From the NCBI GenBank assembly GCA_036023115.1, contig JAYKKT010000061.1, positions 13,171,501 through 13,235,500 on the forward strand: a stretch of DNA of 64,000 nt. Direction: 5' to 3'. Shown here piece after piece: positions 15,094-27,859 of the stretch. This DNA comes from Brasenia schreberi. Lineage: Eukaryota; Streptophyta; Magnoliopsida; Nymphaeales; Cabombaceae. Each line of letters opens with the position of its first letter. Position 1 is the first letter of the stretch. A program made the translations under genes and the position numbers. The notes beneath the pieces are model-generated. The model was not told the origin of the DNA, searched no databases, and saw nothing but the letters and a program-made list of their open reading frames with translations.

Positions 15094-16219
15094 CAGTGTT
15101 ATCCGTATCACACCGTACGTATCGTACCGTGGGAAGCCACGATAGGATACGGTAACCTGTATCCCCAATTTTTTTTTCCAACTTTTTTTTGAGGTTTCTT
15201 GCCTCTCTTCACTTCCCTCAAAGGCATCCTCCGATATGCTTGTTTGGGATTGCAAGTTGTGTATGTAACATATAAATTTGGGTTTATAATTTCATTTATT
15301 GAATAAGAATAATTTATTAACAAATAAAAATTGTGACAAAATCATTTTCCTTTCTGTTGCCAACTTTTAGGTATATTTCTACTACCATTTCTAATTTCAT
15401 GAAATCGCAAACAATAAAAAACAATTTGGTTGTCTCGATTCATTGAGTGGGCATTTCATAACTTCACTATTTTAGGGTTCACCTTACATTACTCCCATTG
15501 AGTTGAACATGATCAACGTGTGTGAGGCTTAACTCAGTATGTGAAGTGAGAAATGGAGCTCAAGCATTAGTTAAAAAGCTAGTCTCCAGTAAGAGAAAAA
15601 GGGGATATCATAAGTAACAATATCACATCACTGAGGTGTCATAGACTCAACTCAATAAACAAAGAAATGGAGCTCGCTTACATATGAAAATTAGCAAATA
15701 TGACAACTACATGTACAAAGATAGCAGTTTGTTAATTTTGATATATTAGATGAGTGGATTATGGAAGATAACGAAGAAAATGCACTCCTAACCGAAGAAG
15801 ACATTGCATGGATTAATTTGAAAGGAGTGCAACGACATCATGAAAAATATGAATATTTTGATTTTGAAGCAAAAGGTGATGAGAAACTTTGAATCTACAT
15901 CAAAGAGAAGATGAAGATTATTTAGTTAATGATCCTGATAGGCTGATACAAATTTACAATATGTAAAATGTAAATGTATTTCATTTTTTGCTTCAAAATA
16001 TGTAAATTTGGATGCAATTGTTCAATGTTGAATGCTCAATTTGTACTAAACTTTGTATTATATGAATTTAAAGCAATTACCAAAATTTCTTGATTTTTTT
16101 AGTTTTTTACAAATTTTTCTCAATTTTTTAAATTTTCTTTTATATTTTTACGGGTGATACGATACGCCTGTATCGTGGAGCCCAACGATACGCGATACGA
16201 TATGCGTCAGACAACACTG
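15094..16219. mobile_element. hAT-type DNA transposon remnant inserted in LINE A
   Basis: The 1126-bp element begins CAGTGTTATCCGTATCAC and ends in the reverse complement of CAGTGTTGTCTGACGCAT, giving imperfect terminal inverted repeats. Perfect 8-bp duplications, GTTCTCTG, flank it (15086-15093 and 16220-16227), the hAT signature, and removing it restores the LINE sequence TTGGTTCTCTGTTGTACTCG. Near both ends the motif CGTATCG recurs as subterminal repeats. A plus-strand frame at about 15748-15892 (DEWIMEDNEENALLTEED…) is probably the C-terminal end of a former hAT transposase. The BED finger and catalytic core are absent, so it is non-autonomous. Confidence 0.88.
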
Positions 16220-16703
16220 GTTCTCTGTTGTACTCGATACTTATCTTAACCTACGTTCAATAATTTTTCCCCATAATGGCTGATTAACTCGATACCTCGA
16301 TAATTCGCACAATTCTTAATATCTCTCTTGTTCTTGTATATAGGTATAAGTATACTCGCTCTCCATTCCTCGAGTATCTTTTAGTTTCTTTATATTTCAT
16401 TAAATAATCTTGTGAGCCAAGTAATTCTTGTTTCTCCAAGGATTTTCCAAACTTCTATAGGAATATTGGATGGTAAGTTGGTCCTATCGATAAACTACCT
16501 TCCATATGTTTAAGAGCCTCTTTGACTTCATTCTTTTGAATACGTCGGTAGAAATTGTGGTTTATATACTTTTCCGATTTGGCTAACTCTCCTAAGCTAA
16601 TACTAACATCTTTATTTTCATTAAAAAGCTTATAAAAATAGTTTTTTATCTATTTTTTAAATCATCATTTGTCACTAGAATTTTCTCATCCTCGCCTTTG
16701 ATA

Positions 16704-17588
16704 CAACAACAACAACTAAGCCTTTTCCCTTACTAGACGGGGTCGGCTACATGGATTCTTTGTTTCCACATATCCCTATCGTGTGACATGTTAGAAGTTA
16801 ACTCACAATAAGCTAGATCATTCTTTATTATTTATTTTCAACACTTTTGTGGTCGTCCTCTACCTCTTTTAATACTTTCCAAATTTAGTTTTTCATACCT
16901 TCTTAAAGGTTCTTCTTTTGATCTTCTTTCTATATGTTCAAACCATCTTAAACGATATTCTCTCATTTTATCCTCTATTGGTGTTACTCCTAATTTGTTT
17001 CTAAACCTCATTATGTATACAGTCTGTTCTTGTATGACCACTCATCCATCTCAACATCTTTATTTCTATCACAAACATTTTTTGTACATGTTGATGATTA
17101 ACTGCCTAACACTCAGAACCATAAAACATGGCAGGCCTAATTACTGCTCTATAATATTTATCTTTTAACTTTAATGGTATCTTCTTATCACAAAGAATAC
17201 CTAATGCTCCTCTCCATTTTAACCAACCATTAATTCTATGCATAACATCTCCATCAATTCTTCCATCACTCTGAAAAATTGACCTTAAGTATTTAAAACT
17301 TTCCTTTTGGGGGATGCAATGTGTGCCAATTTTAATTTCTATGTCCTCTGAAGTAACCAAATGATCAAACTTTCATTCCATATATTCTTTCTTTGTTCTG
17401 CTAAGTCGAAGGCCTTTGCTTTCTAATGTTTCTCTCCATAGTTCTAATTTTTATTAACTTTTTCCTTAGACTCCTCCACTAATACAATGTCATCTACAAA
17501 TAGCATACACCAAGGTACTTCATCTTGAATATATTTTGTTAACTCATTGATCACAATTATAAATAAATATGGACTTAAAGTTGATCCT
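16704..17588 (-). mobile_element. LINE B: 5'-truncated RTE LINE inserted in LINE A
   Basis: A complete family tail at 16704 (ACAACAACAACTAAGCC…) starts a minus-strand piece carrying the C-terminal LINE region (16838-17041, [20 protein letters not shown]; 17106-17360, [20 protein letters not shown]) and part of the RT. It ends inside the RT at ...TTGATCCTTGAT. LINE A sequence reads up to CCTTTGAT on the left and resumes with ATCTAACAAAATTAAG on the right, so LINE B sits in LINE A at a TTGATA target. The alternative, one LINE with an internal deletion at that short homology, explains the second tail less well. Confidence 0.7.
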
Positions 17589-19209
17589 TGATATCTAACA
17601 AAATTAAGATCCTTAGTTTTCTTATCTCTAGCCCTAACTATCCTAAAAATATCTCTTTCACCCTATTTTGAGTTCAGTTTTTTATATAAATCCTCCCAAA
17701 TTTTAGTTTTTGCTTCACTGATGGCCTTTTTCGCTTATTTCTTTGCTTTCTAATAAGTCTCTAAAGTATCAATAGTTTTCTTAGCATAATGGAATTTATA
17801 ACATGCCCTCTTTGCCTTATTTTATTTTGCACTACTTCACTCCACCACCAAGCTTCTTTTTGTGTCGGTACACCTACCTTAGATTTACCTAACACATATT
17901 TCGCCACTTTTCTAATATGTATAGCCATATTGTTCCACATATCACAAGGTGTACCAACATAATTCCAAGCATCTCCTTAAAAGACTTTATGTTTAAATAT
18001 ACTTTCTTTCTCGCTTTTAAGGTTCCACCATTTAGTCAGAATAGCTCAATGCACTATTTTCTTCTTTGTACACTTTTTTCACTGTAAATCCATAACTAAA
18101 AGTCGATGTTGGGTGGTTAAACAGTAAACTTTCTCCTGAAATTACCTTGTAATCTTTACAACATGCTCTATCTTTTTTCCTACAAATAAAATAATCAATT
18201 TGTGTGTGTGATAAGCCACTCTTATAAGTAATTAAATGTTCATCTCGTTTTTTTAAGACGGTATTGACTATAAAGAGATAACAAAGATATAGCAAAATTT
18301 AAAATCTCCCAGCATTCCTCATTTATAACCTCAAAACCAAAGTTTTCATGAATACCTTGATATCCTAATGCCTCTTTACCGACATGTTCATTTAAGTCTC
18401 CTCCTAAACAAATCATCTCCCTTCGTAGAATTCTTTGAATCACCTTATCTAACTCCTCCCAAAAAACCGTCTTTATACTATCTTCTAGTCCTACTTGGGG
18501 TGCATAAGAACAAACTATATTCAAAGCCTTTGCTCCTAACACTAATCTCAACGTCATAATTCAGTTATCATATCGTTGTATGTCTACTCTATTATCCTTT
18601 AAATCTTTATTTATGAAAATACAACTCCGTTTCGTGCCTTCTCCTTACCTGAGTACAATAATTTAAAACTTATATCCTCAATCTCCTTTGCCTTTTCTCC
18701 AACCCACTTTGTCTCTTGTAAACATAAGATATGAATCTTTCTCTAAATCATAGTATCTACCACCTCCATTAGCTTACCAGAAAATGTTTCGATATTCCAA
18801 GAACCAATACGAATCTTATTATCTTGGACTACATTCCTTACCCCCGCATCCGTCCATATTGAAAATGCAGAGACCCTCTATAATTTATTCACTACATTCG
18901 GACAACAATATAACGGAACTAACTTCTTTACCCACAGTCGTTCATGATGTGAGAACCTTCTCTATAATTGATTCACTACATCTGGGCGAAAATATAATGA
19001 TCCTTACTTTTCACTGCATTCGGGCTCTGCAGCGCATCTCAGAGGGGACGCCACAACATGATGCTCATAATTTGTGTAATACATTGTATAAAATCCGATA
19101 AAGTTTTATGATGTCTGTCGAAAGCCTAACGGAGCCCTCCTCTTTTATCTGGGCTTGGGACCGGCCATACAAGGGTGATGCCTTACATGGGCTGAGTTGT
19201 GGTGATAAA

Positions 19210-21205
19210 TGAAACATTGGAACATTAATTGGTAAGTTAAAAAAAGTGGTTGATAGTACAATGAGGAGAAAGATTCATATTTTAAGCTTATAATATTTTA
19301 TACTTACAAGAGGCAAAATAGATTAGGAAAAAGCTAAGACGGTTGAAAATATGGGTATTGAATTATGGTATTAAGTAAAAAGAAGCCTTGAAATGGATTC
19401 AGTATTGTTGTTCACAAGGATTTGGACAGTGTAGTAGAAATAATGTGGCATGGCTATTGAATTGTAATAGTGAAGTTAGTTTAGAAGTAGAGACCTTTAT
19501 GGTAAGTGTCTATGCACTACAAAAAAGCTATTATAAGAAGAGTTAGACGAGATAATTCAAAGGATCCCATAAAGAAGAATGATATGTTTAAGAGGTCACT
19601 TAAACGGACATGTGGGTAAAGAAGCATTAGAATACTAGTGTTCATGGAAACTATGGATTTAAGGAAAAGAAATTCTTAATTTTGCTATGACATAATCGTA
19701 TTATAGCACATACTTTTTTCGAGAAGAGGAGCATTTGATTACTTATAAGAGTGGTTCAGTTAAGATAGAAACTGATTGTTTTGCTTGCAACTCTTTGTTA
19801 TTGATTTTATGTATTAAGGGATGGACAAATAGGACACGAGTACATAAAGCCACCCGAACTAAATGGGAGAATCTCAAGAATGATCAAGAAGATTTACTTG
19901 GAGAGAGTTTTTCTTCAAAAGAGATGCTTTGAATTTTGTAGGCACTCCTTCGAAGACATGGAATACAATCGCAATAAACATTAGAGAAGGACAAAGGCAA
20001 TAAACATTAGAGAAGTAGCAAAAGATATGCTGAGTGAATCCAAGGTAAAGTACCACAACATAAGAACCCTTAATGGTGGAGTGAAGCAATTCCACATAAA
20101 ACCAAAGCAAAAAGAGCATACTAAAAATTGCATTATAAAGAGAATACTAATAAGATTTAGGAGCAATATAAAAAGGCAAAGGAAGAAGAAAAAGCAAGTA
20201 AAACAAAGGCGAAAACTTGTGAAGACTCAAAAGAAGGTAAAAGAGATATTTAAGATAACTAAACCTTTTTTGAAAGAAAACTAAGGATCTTATATATGTT
20301 AGATGTATCAAAATTAAGAAAGAAAGGGTTCTTGTTGCAAGTGAGGATATTAATAACATAAGGTGGAGTTATTTTCATAAGCCTTTTAATGAGAGTGCAG
20401 ATACTAATATCAACTTAGAAGAATCGATTCAGGAGTATATATAAATCATGATTTCCACCGACTCAAAATCCATTAAACTTATGAAATTTGGTAAGCATGT
20501 GGTACTCGATGATATTCCAGTTGTAAATATGTAAATTTTTCGGAAAGTCAGGTATCAATTGTCTTACATAATTAATTAGTGCCATATGCATGGAAAATAA
20601 GATGGTTATGGAATGAAAAAAGAGTATAGGTATAGTGCAAATTATTGGAGCAAAAAGTTAACGAGTTATATAACGAGACTATCGAAATACTTACTAAAAG
20701 AAGGTTGAGACAAGTATCTAGTACAACGGGAAACCAACTTACATTCATGTCATATAGATCTATCATTGAGGTTATTCACTTTGAAACCCAATATTGAGGT
20801 TATTCACTTGATGAGATGTAATATAATACTTTAGAGCCAAGATGAGAAGCTTGTATATGGTATTCACTGATTTAGAGAAGGCCAATGATAAGGTATCAAG
20901 AAATGTTCTTTGGAGAGTTTTGCAAAAGAAAGGCATATGCTGTTATAATAAAGGATATATAGGTTTACCAACTTCTTTAAAGTTAATATTTGACTACATC
21001 AAGGATCAACACTAAGTCCATACATATTCAATGTGGTTATGGATGAGTTAATACTGCACATTCAAGATGTAGTATCTTATTGAATGCAGATAATGTTATA
21101 TTTGTGAATGAGCCAAAGAAAGGAGTTAACAAGAAACTTGAATTACGGACAGAAACACTCGAAACAAATGGTTTTTGACGTAGTAGAATGAAGGCAAAAT
21201 ACATG
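19210..21205 (+). mobile_element. LINE C, second segment: strongly decayed RTE LINE
   Basis: Resumes on the plus strand directly after the LINE A duplication with the endonuclease start (ACATTGGAACATTAATTGGTAAG). It continues through the linker, RT palm pieces (20850-21120, including PYIFNVVMDEL) and SRMKAKYMK, the segment that precedes the C-terminal region. Stops and frameshifts are frequent. It is the oldest member of the nest because it hosts at least three other insertions. Confidence 0.7.
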
Positions 21206-21207
21206 AA

Positions 21208-23268
21208 AGTCCTTCAAAGAGATGTTTGGAATTATGTTGGTACACCCTGTGATATATGGAATAATATGACTATACATATTAGGAAAGTGGCGAAAGATGT
21301 GTTAGGTGTATCTAAGGGAAATGTACCTGCACAAAAAGAGGCTTGGTGATGGAGTGAAGTAGTGCAAAATAAAATCAAGGCAAAGAGGGCATGTTATAAA
21401 TTACATTACGCTAAGAAAACTTGTGAAACTTTAGAGGCTTATAAGAAAGCAAAGAAGCGAAAAAGGCCGTGAGTGAAGCAAAAGCTAAAATTTGGGAGGA
21501 TTTATATAAAAAACTCAACTCAAAAGACGGTGAAAGAGATATTTTTAGGATAGTTAGGGCTAGATATAAGAAAACTAAAGATCTTAATTATGTTAGATGC
21601 ATCAAGGACGCTCATGAAAAAATTCTACTGGTAAATGATGATATAAGAAATAGATGGAAAAATTATTTTTATAAGCTTTTTAATGAAAATAAAGAAGTTA
21701 GTATTAGCTTAGGAGAGTTAGCTAAATCATAGAATTATATAAACCACAATTTCTACCGACATATTCAAAAGAATGAAGTCAAAGAGGCTCTTAAACATAT
21801 GAAGGGTGATAAATCAGTAGGACAAGACAATATTCCTATTGAAGTTTGGAAAATACTAGGAGAAATAGGAATCACTTGGCTCATAAGACTATTTAATGAA
21901 ATATAGAGAAACCAAAAGATGCCCGAGGAATAGAGAGTGAGTACACTTATACTCATATATAAGAACAAGGGAGACATTTAGAATTGTGTGAATTATTGAG
22001 GTATCAAGTTAATGAGCCATACTATGAAATTGTGCGAAAGAATTATCGAGCGTAGGCTAAGACAAGTATCAAGTCCAACAAAGAACCAATTTGGATTCAT
22101 GTCAGGAAGATCTACTGTTGAAGCGATTCACCTTTTGAGACGTCTTATGAAACATTTTAGAGCAAAAAATAAAGACCTTCACATGATATTTATTGATCTA
22201 GAAAAAGCTTATAATAGGGTACCGAGGGAGGTTCTTTGGAGAATTTTGAAAAAAAGAGGTATCCCATTGACATACATTAACCTTATATGAGACATGTATG
22301 ATGGTGCAAAAATATGTGTGAGGACTCATGAAGGAATGACAAACTTCTTTGATGTTAATATAGGGTTACATCAAAGATCAACCTTAAGTCCATACTTATT
22401 TATAATGGTGATTGATGAGTTAACAAAACATATTCAAGATGAGGTACCTTGGTGTATGTCATTTGCAGATGACATTGTGTTAGTGGAGGAGTCTAAGGAA
22501 AAAGTTAATAGAAAATTAGAACTATGAAGAGAAACATTAGAAAGCAAAGGGATCCAACTTAGTAGAACAAAGACAGAATATATGAAATGTAAGTTTGATC
22601 ATTTGGTTACTTCAGAGGACATAGAAATTAAAATTGGCACACATTGCATCCCCCAAAAGGAAAGTTTTAAATATCTAGGGTCAATTTTTCATAGTGATGG
22701 AAGAATTGATAGAGATGTTACGCATAGAATTGTTGGTTGGTTAAAATGGAGAGGAGCATCAGGTATTCTTTGTGATAGAAGATACCATTAAAGTTAAAAG
22801 GTAAATATTATAGAGCAGTAATTAGGCATGCCATGTTTTATGGTTATGAGTGTTAGGTTTTTAATCATCAACATGTACAAAAAAATGTTTGTGACATAAA
22901 TGAAGATGTTGAGATGGATGAGTGGTCATACAAGAAAAGACCGTATACATAATGAGGTTATTAGAAACAAATTAGGAGTGGCACTAATAGAGGATGAAAT
23001 GAGAGAATATCGTTTAAGTTGGGTTGGACATATAGAAAGAAGATCAAAATAAGAACCTATAAGAAGGTATGAAAAACTAAATTTGGAAAGTATTAAAAGA
23101 GGTAGAGGACGACCACAAAAGTGTTGGAAATAAATAATAAAGAATGAACTAGCTTATTGTGAGTTAACTGCTAACATGTCACACGATAGGGATATGTGGA
23201 AACAAAGAATCCATGTAGCCGACCCCGTCTAGTATGGGAAAAGGCTTAGTTGTTGTTTGTTTTAGGAT
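21208..23268 (+). mobile_element. LINE D: 5'-truncated RTE LINE inserted in LINE C
   Basis: This better-preserved plus-strand copy lacks the endonuclease and starts in the linker. Open pieces include 21469-21732 (linker), 22012-22290 (fingers and palm: FGFMSGRSTVEAIHLLRRLM, then FIDLEKAYNRVPREVLWRIL), 22294-22527 (palm: [13 protein letters not shown] and the catalytic [11 protein letters not shown]) and 22582-22791 (C-terminal). It ends in the tail GGGAAAAGGCTTAGTTGTTG at about 23268. The A and C motifs of RT are intact, but stops between pieces make the protein non-functional. About 100 bases of LINE C are missing at the insertion point. Confidence 0.82.
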
Positions 23269-23900
23269 CAGTATTTCAAAGTGAAGAAAAAAATCATGAA
23301 ATTGTTGCTCAGCATCAACCCTGATTGGCTAAAATGGGAAGATGACTCAAGTATTTTCCTACCACTAAGGATAACATATAACAGAGAATCCATGTAGCCG
23401 ACCCGTCTAGTATGGGAAAATGCTTAGTTGTTGTTGTTGTAAGGATAACATATTATGAAACAAGTAGATCAACAATTTTATATGGTGTGAATGTCGGGCA
23501 GCCAATCACCAACATATGCAAAAGATGTATATGGCAGAAATGAAAATGTTGATGTGGATTTGTGGTCACACAAGGAAATACTGTATCCATAATCAGGTTA
23601 TTAGAAAAAAATTTGGGGTAGCAGCAATGGAAGATAATATGAAAGAGGCATTTAAAGTAGTTTACACATATAAAGAGGAGACCAAATGAAACACTGATAA
23701 AAATATGTGAGAAACCAAACAACGAACACTTTAAAAAGGGTGAGGAAGACCACAAAACGTGTTGGAGAGAAACATTAAACAAGGTATGGTTTTTTTGGAG
23801 GTAATTACTCATATGGCAAAAGATCGAGCAATATGGCATCAAAGATACGATATAGCTGACTCCCACCTAGTGTGGGAAAAGGCTTGGCTGTTCTTGTCAT
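23269..23900 (+). mobile_element. LINE C, 3' segment
   Basis: After LINE D the older LINE resumes in register: AGGATCAGTATTTCAAAGTGA corresponds to the LGSIF.SDG segment, then a diverged C-terminal region, ending near 23890 in the tail TAGTGTGGGAAAAGGCTTGGCTGTT. A 61-bp micro-insertion interrupts it at 23380-23440. Confidence 0.65.
23380..23440 (+). mobile_element. 61-bp RTE LINE insertion with perfect target-site duplication
   Basis: Only the last 61 bases of the family (GAGAATCCATGTAGCCGACC … TTAGTTGTTGTTGTTGT) are present, flanked by the 13-bp direct repeat AAGGATAACATAT at 23367-23379 and 23441-23453. Removing insert and one repeat restores the older LINE C sequence. It is a clean target-primed insertion whose reverse transcription stopped very early. 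Confidence 0.9.
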
Positions 23901-26900
23901 AACATACATCAATATATTTGCTACATTAGGCACATATTGTTTCTAGTTTCCTTAGTGGCTTCTAGAAATGGTCTCTTAAGCATTATGATGAAAAGACTTC
24001 ACCTCCACAAGAGCACTTACACTTTGGTTTAGGAGCTTTTTCTTGTTCTTTTGGGTCCGACAAGGAACATTACTTGGCCGATAACAAACAACATGGAGAT
24101 GAAATAGACACCTATGATGATAAAGAGCCAAGACCATGCGCCAACATAATAGATTAACCTGATATACAGAACCATGGAAGAGACGTTAGTACTGTTCTTT
24201 TTAAATCCACACATGGTCATAATGTTTATCATCTTACATTATTAGTCTTAGTACATTTTACGAACTCTAAAAGGAAAGAAAGAACGTAGGCCAGATCATT
24301 AAGCTGATGTTGTAGAAGAGTAGATGGGAAAAATAGTGACAGTGCCAATTAGTCGTTAACTGCTACTATTTTGAAAGATCGAGAAAAGTAAAGCAAACCT
24401 ACTACTTCAGTAGCTTCTGGTGCTGTGGAAGTATTCATAATATATTTAAGGTTCTAGAAGAAACGACGGGGTTCTTGCATAAACTGTAGTACATTTATAT
24501 TTTTTGATAAGCATAAACCTATCAACAACTAGAAACGCTTGGATAGAAGTGCTCATCATCTGAAAATGACTGAACTGAATTACTTGATAAAGAAAGGAGC
24601 TGATCAACCAGGATAACAAATGAGTCTAGAGAAAAATTGAACAAGTAAAAATTATTATTCTCTTTGGTAAAACAATAACTCAACATATTGACGTTCTAGT
24701 CATATCTGTCTATGTTCTCATATGTCAGTGATGTTTTTCATGTACAACAGTGCCACGATTTTTCTTAATAAACCTGACATAGTTTTTAATCACAACGAGT
24801 CTTCTAATGTGTTCGAGTCAAGTAAAGAGAAGACAACAACAAACAGAAAGCTGGTCAGAAAGCAAAAGGCAGCACTATAAGCATTTAAATTGTCCACCAA
24901 ATGTCAATATTTGATTCATTTTATATACCTCTTGATTTTCTATGCTTGTGACTCATCTTTGAAGATTACAAAAAATTGGAAAGTGTGCAAAGAAACATTG
25001 AACAATATTAGCAACTCCAGAAGCATTGAAAATATGGAGCTAGTAAAAACTTCGAAACAATCTGCATATGCTCACATTACTATCACATTTAATCAATAAT
25101 TGATTCTCTAGATCAAGTGTTGTTTAACTATAAATACTGAACCTGGAGAATTTTCTGGAGTGAGGAAAAGACCAGTTGATGGAAATTAAGGTGAGACTGT
25201 GTACAAATTTTCAAATTTTGGACTTCCGGTACTGAATTTTGTGGACTTTTTTTCAGATTTTGAATAAGGGGCCTACCTCACCTCTCGCATGAATAGGTCT
25301 GCCACTGGATAGTATCATAGCGCCCTCAATAGGAGATAACTCTCTTTCACCTCCACTACTCTTCATGGATCTTTTTAAGATTTTTTCTGGTGTTCCCCAC
25401 ATACCTTTTAACTAAAGTGCTCCTGATAGGCTGATAGAGTCAAAACCAACCATATGGCAATCTGATCATGGCATACATAGGCATATGAGTTTCTCCAACA
25501 AAGCGACTGAATACTTTCTGGTATGTACAGTTTGTAGCATGTGCTTCACTGTAAGGTTATTCAACTTTCAAGAGAGATTTCTAACCAATTCGAGAGAGTT
25601 TCAACTTTCAACTTCGATAGATATGTCTTGTGATCAGACAACCATTTCGAGAGAGTTCAACACATAAAATAGGGACGTAAAATTGCAAAAGGGAAGCTGT
25701 CATTCACAACCTTCCAAATCACAATTGTCATAACCAAAGGCATGTTGCCAACAGTGGCCAGCCCCACTTCGTCAACCAATCCTCGTATCGCTAAGCACTG
25801 CATAAGTACCACAAGTTGTCCACTTAGGGAGATTATACACAGCTACAAGAGGTTATATACCTCCTCCTCCTACACCTTCTCTCTCTCTCTCATGCATGTG
25901 TCTACTACTGGCCTATTTATACGAGTTGTCCGCTTAGGGAGACTATACACAGCTACAAGAGGTTATATACCTCCTCCTCCTACACCTTCTCTCTCTCTCT
26001 CTTGTGCATGTGTCTACTTACCAGTGAACCTTCTTTTGCCCCCCCCCCCCCCACACCCATCTCTTTCTCAAGTTTTCCCCCTCTCTTTCTTTTCATCTCT
26101 CTTGTGTTTTATCCATTACTTTTGTAAGCATATATGTGAGTTTGACAATATATCACTACTAGCAAGTTTAACGTTCATAAATTGCAACTGCAGAGGCTGC
26201 TTAAGCACATGGGATCCATTATGAGTTCTTAAGAGTGCATATACACATATTTGACAACATAGCCAAAGACCCACGATAAGAGAACAAATGTGAAATACTG
26301 ACCTTAAATTGCAAAAGGAAAACAGTGATTCACACTGACATCACAATTGTGGCAACTGAAGACCCATAAATTAGAGAACAATGCGACATATATGGGTAGA
26401 TGTATAGGGTCTTTCATGTGTAAATTTCAAAACTTTGATTTATACAAACTCGTTAACCATTTGTCTCAAGCGATCACTGGATACATCATAATGGGTAAAC
26501 TGCAGGAGTAACTCATAAACGTGTAACTTTTACATGCTTGGTACAGGCGCAAGCTTAAAGCCATTTTAGAGTAGCCACTTTTTGTGCAAAAAGAAACTTG
26601 TACCCCTTCTTTGAGAGGTTCACTAGAAGCAGTGTAAACTAAACTACCATATGCGGTCCATGTTATTGAAGCCCAGTCTTACCACCAGCAAGAGAGGAAG
26701 AAGTCAACATAGAAATCGTCTTGCACATGAGACTAGCAAAATCAGATAATTTATATGTAGTTCCTTGACTATAAAGAAGACAAAGACACTTTGGCTGCAA
26801 TGAGTGGATGAACCTGTGTAATCGCCATATTGACATGGATTTGCCTAATAACTAGTTGTTTTCCAACATGTCCCTTTGAGCTTCAAATTGCAATTCCGCT

Positions 26901-27859
26901 CTTCCAACAACCAAACGGTTAAGAGATCTTTTTAGGATAAATAACATTTACAAGTGATAACTGCAAGAATCTCAAGTCCGTTTGTGACAGATAATTTTGC
27001 TACATCACCGATCAAGAAATCACTAGCAGGTAATCACGTTCTACAAGACTTCATTGTTACACATCATACGGAATCTGGTTATTCTCACATAAACAGATTA
27101 TCTATAATATAAGTAATCATCTGAAAATCATAGAAAATATATCTTGCAATTTGGGGATCAAGTTTTCAACATAGAAGATGTATCTTTGCTCAAGTATCTG
27201 AAGTTGTAGGCTTAAGCATTCTGAAACAAAATATTCCAACATCAGATTCTTGTTGCTAAAACCACGAGAAAAGACCAAGAAAACGAACATTCCGCATCAT
27301 GTCCAATGAAAGAAAAGAAAAGGCTAAGAGAACATAAACCACCTAAAGATTTAACCGTACAGATAGGATCGAATAGAAAGCAACACCATGCATATACAAT
27401 ATCAAACAGCGACCAGAGCGCTTCTAAGGCAACCAAAACTCAAAGAAACCTCAAACAGGAGATATTATCTCCAAATTCTTCACTTAAAGGCGAAAAACAG
27501 TCCTACTACTAGAGCTGAGACAAAACTCAAAGTTTTCATTAGATCTTCGAAAGTTACTCCCTTCATATAACAGCAGTCAAAAGCGCTAACTTTTCGCCAT
27601 GAAATTAGAATCAAGAGGAACAGTATTCCATTCGTAAAACAATACAAAGACCCATATCACATAAATTCATTAAAACTAGAAACTTCCCAAGGCATACAAG
27701 GAGCAATCGAAACCTAAAACAGAAAACATAGCTCCAGAACAAGCTAGAGGACAGCGGTAAAAGAATTGAGACGAACAGAGAATCATAAAAAAGAGAACTT
27801 TAGAACAACCAGAGATCTCAGAAAGAATAAGAGCAGAGGATGGCGAACGAACCCAAAGC
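23901..27859. other. Intergenic DNA before eIF1A; no gene established
   Basis: About 4 kb with only weak coding hints. At 24029-24232 a minus-strand frame is strongly hydrophobic (LIYYVGAWSWLFIIIGVYFI…) after a possible acceptor, and near 26500-26700 a minus-strand frame without ATG reads WTAYGSLVYTASSEPLKEGV. Neither matches a family I know. A 110-bp tandem duplication lies at 25811-26030. The last 250 bases should include the eIF1A 3' untranslated region. Confidence 0.4.
25811..26030. repeat. 110-bp tandem duplication (two copies)
   Basis: The unit starting AGTTGTCC(A/G)CTTAGGGAGA and running through ACAGCTACAAGAGGTTATAT, a CTCCTC run, a TC run and GCATGTGTCTACT occurs twice with a period of 110 bases (starts at 25814 and 25924). 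The copies differ at only a few positions, so the duplication is fairly recent. A run of 12 C follows at 26041-26052. Confidence 0.9.

Larger units (their letters stand above)
14578..19198 (-). mobile_element. LINE A: nearly complete RTE LINE, interrupted by hAT and LINE B
   Basis: This minus-strand element has the family tail at 14578 and the family 5' end near 19198 (AACTCAGCCCATGTAAGG on its sense strand). It is bounded by perfect 11-bp duplications, GTGGTGATAAA, at 14567-14577 and 19199-19209. Recognisable parts, 5' to 3', are the leader with repeated CCCGAATGTAGTGAA motifs (18890-19100), the APE-type endonuclease (18240-18557: VCSYAPQVGLEDSIK, then LGGDLNEHVGKEALG), a linker, and RT/C-terminal pieces. 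Two insertions split it: hAT at 15094-16219 and LINE B at about 16704-17588. Near 14880 about 650 bases of its RT region are deleted. Without the insertions and with that loss restored, the length agrees with the 3257-bp full-length copy at 34240. All frames are broken. Confidence 0.85.

Noticed and set aside
24029..24232. Hydrophobic minus-strand frame that could be a membrane-protein exon
   Set aside because: A possible acceptor exists, but no flanking exons and no recognised family. T-rich DNA often yields such frames.
25230..25310. Possible second hAT MITE end (complement of CAGTGGCAGACCTATTC)
   Set aside because: Only one end is recognisable; no partner end or duplication was found.
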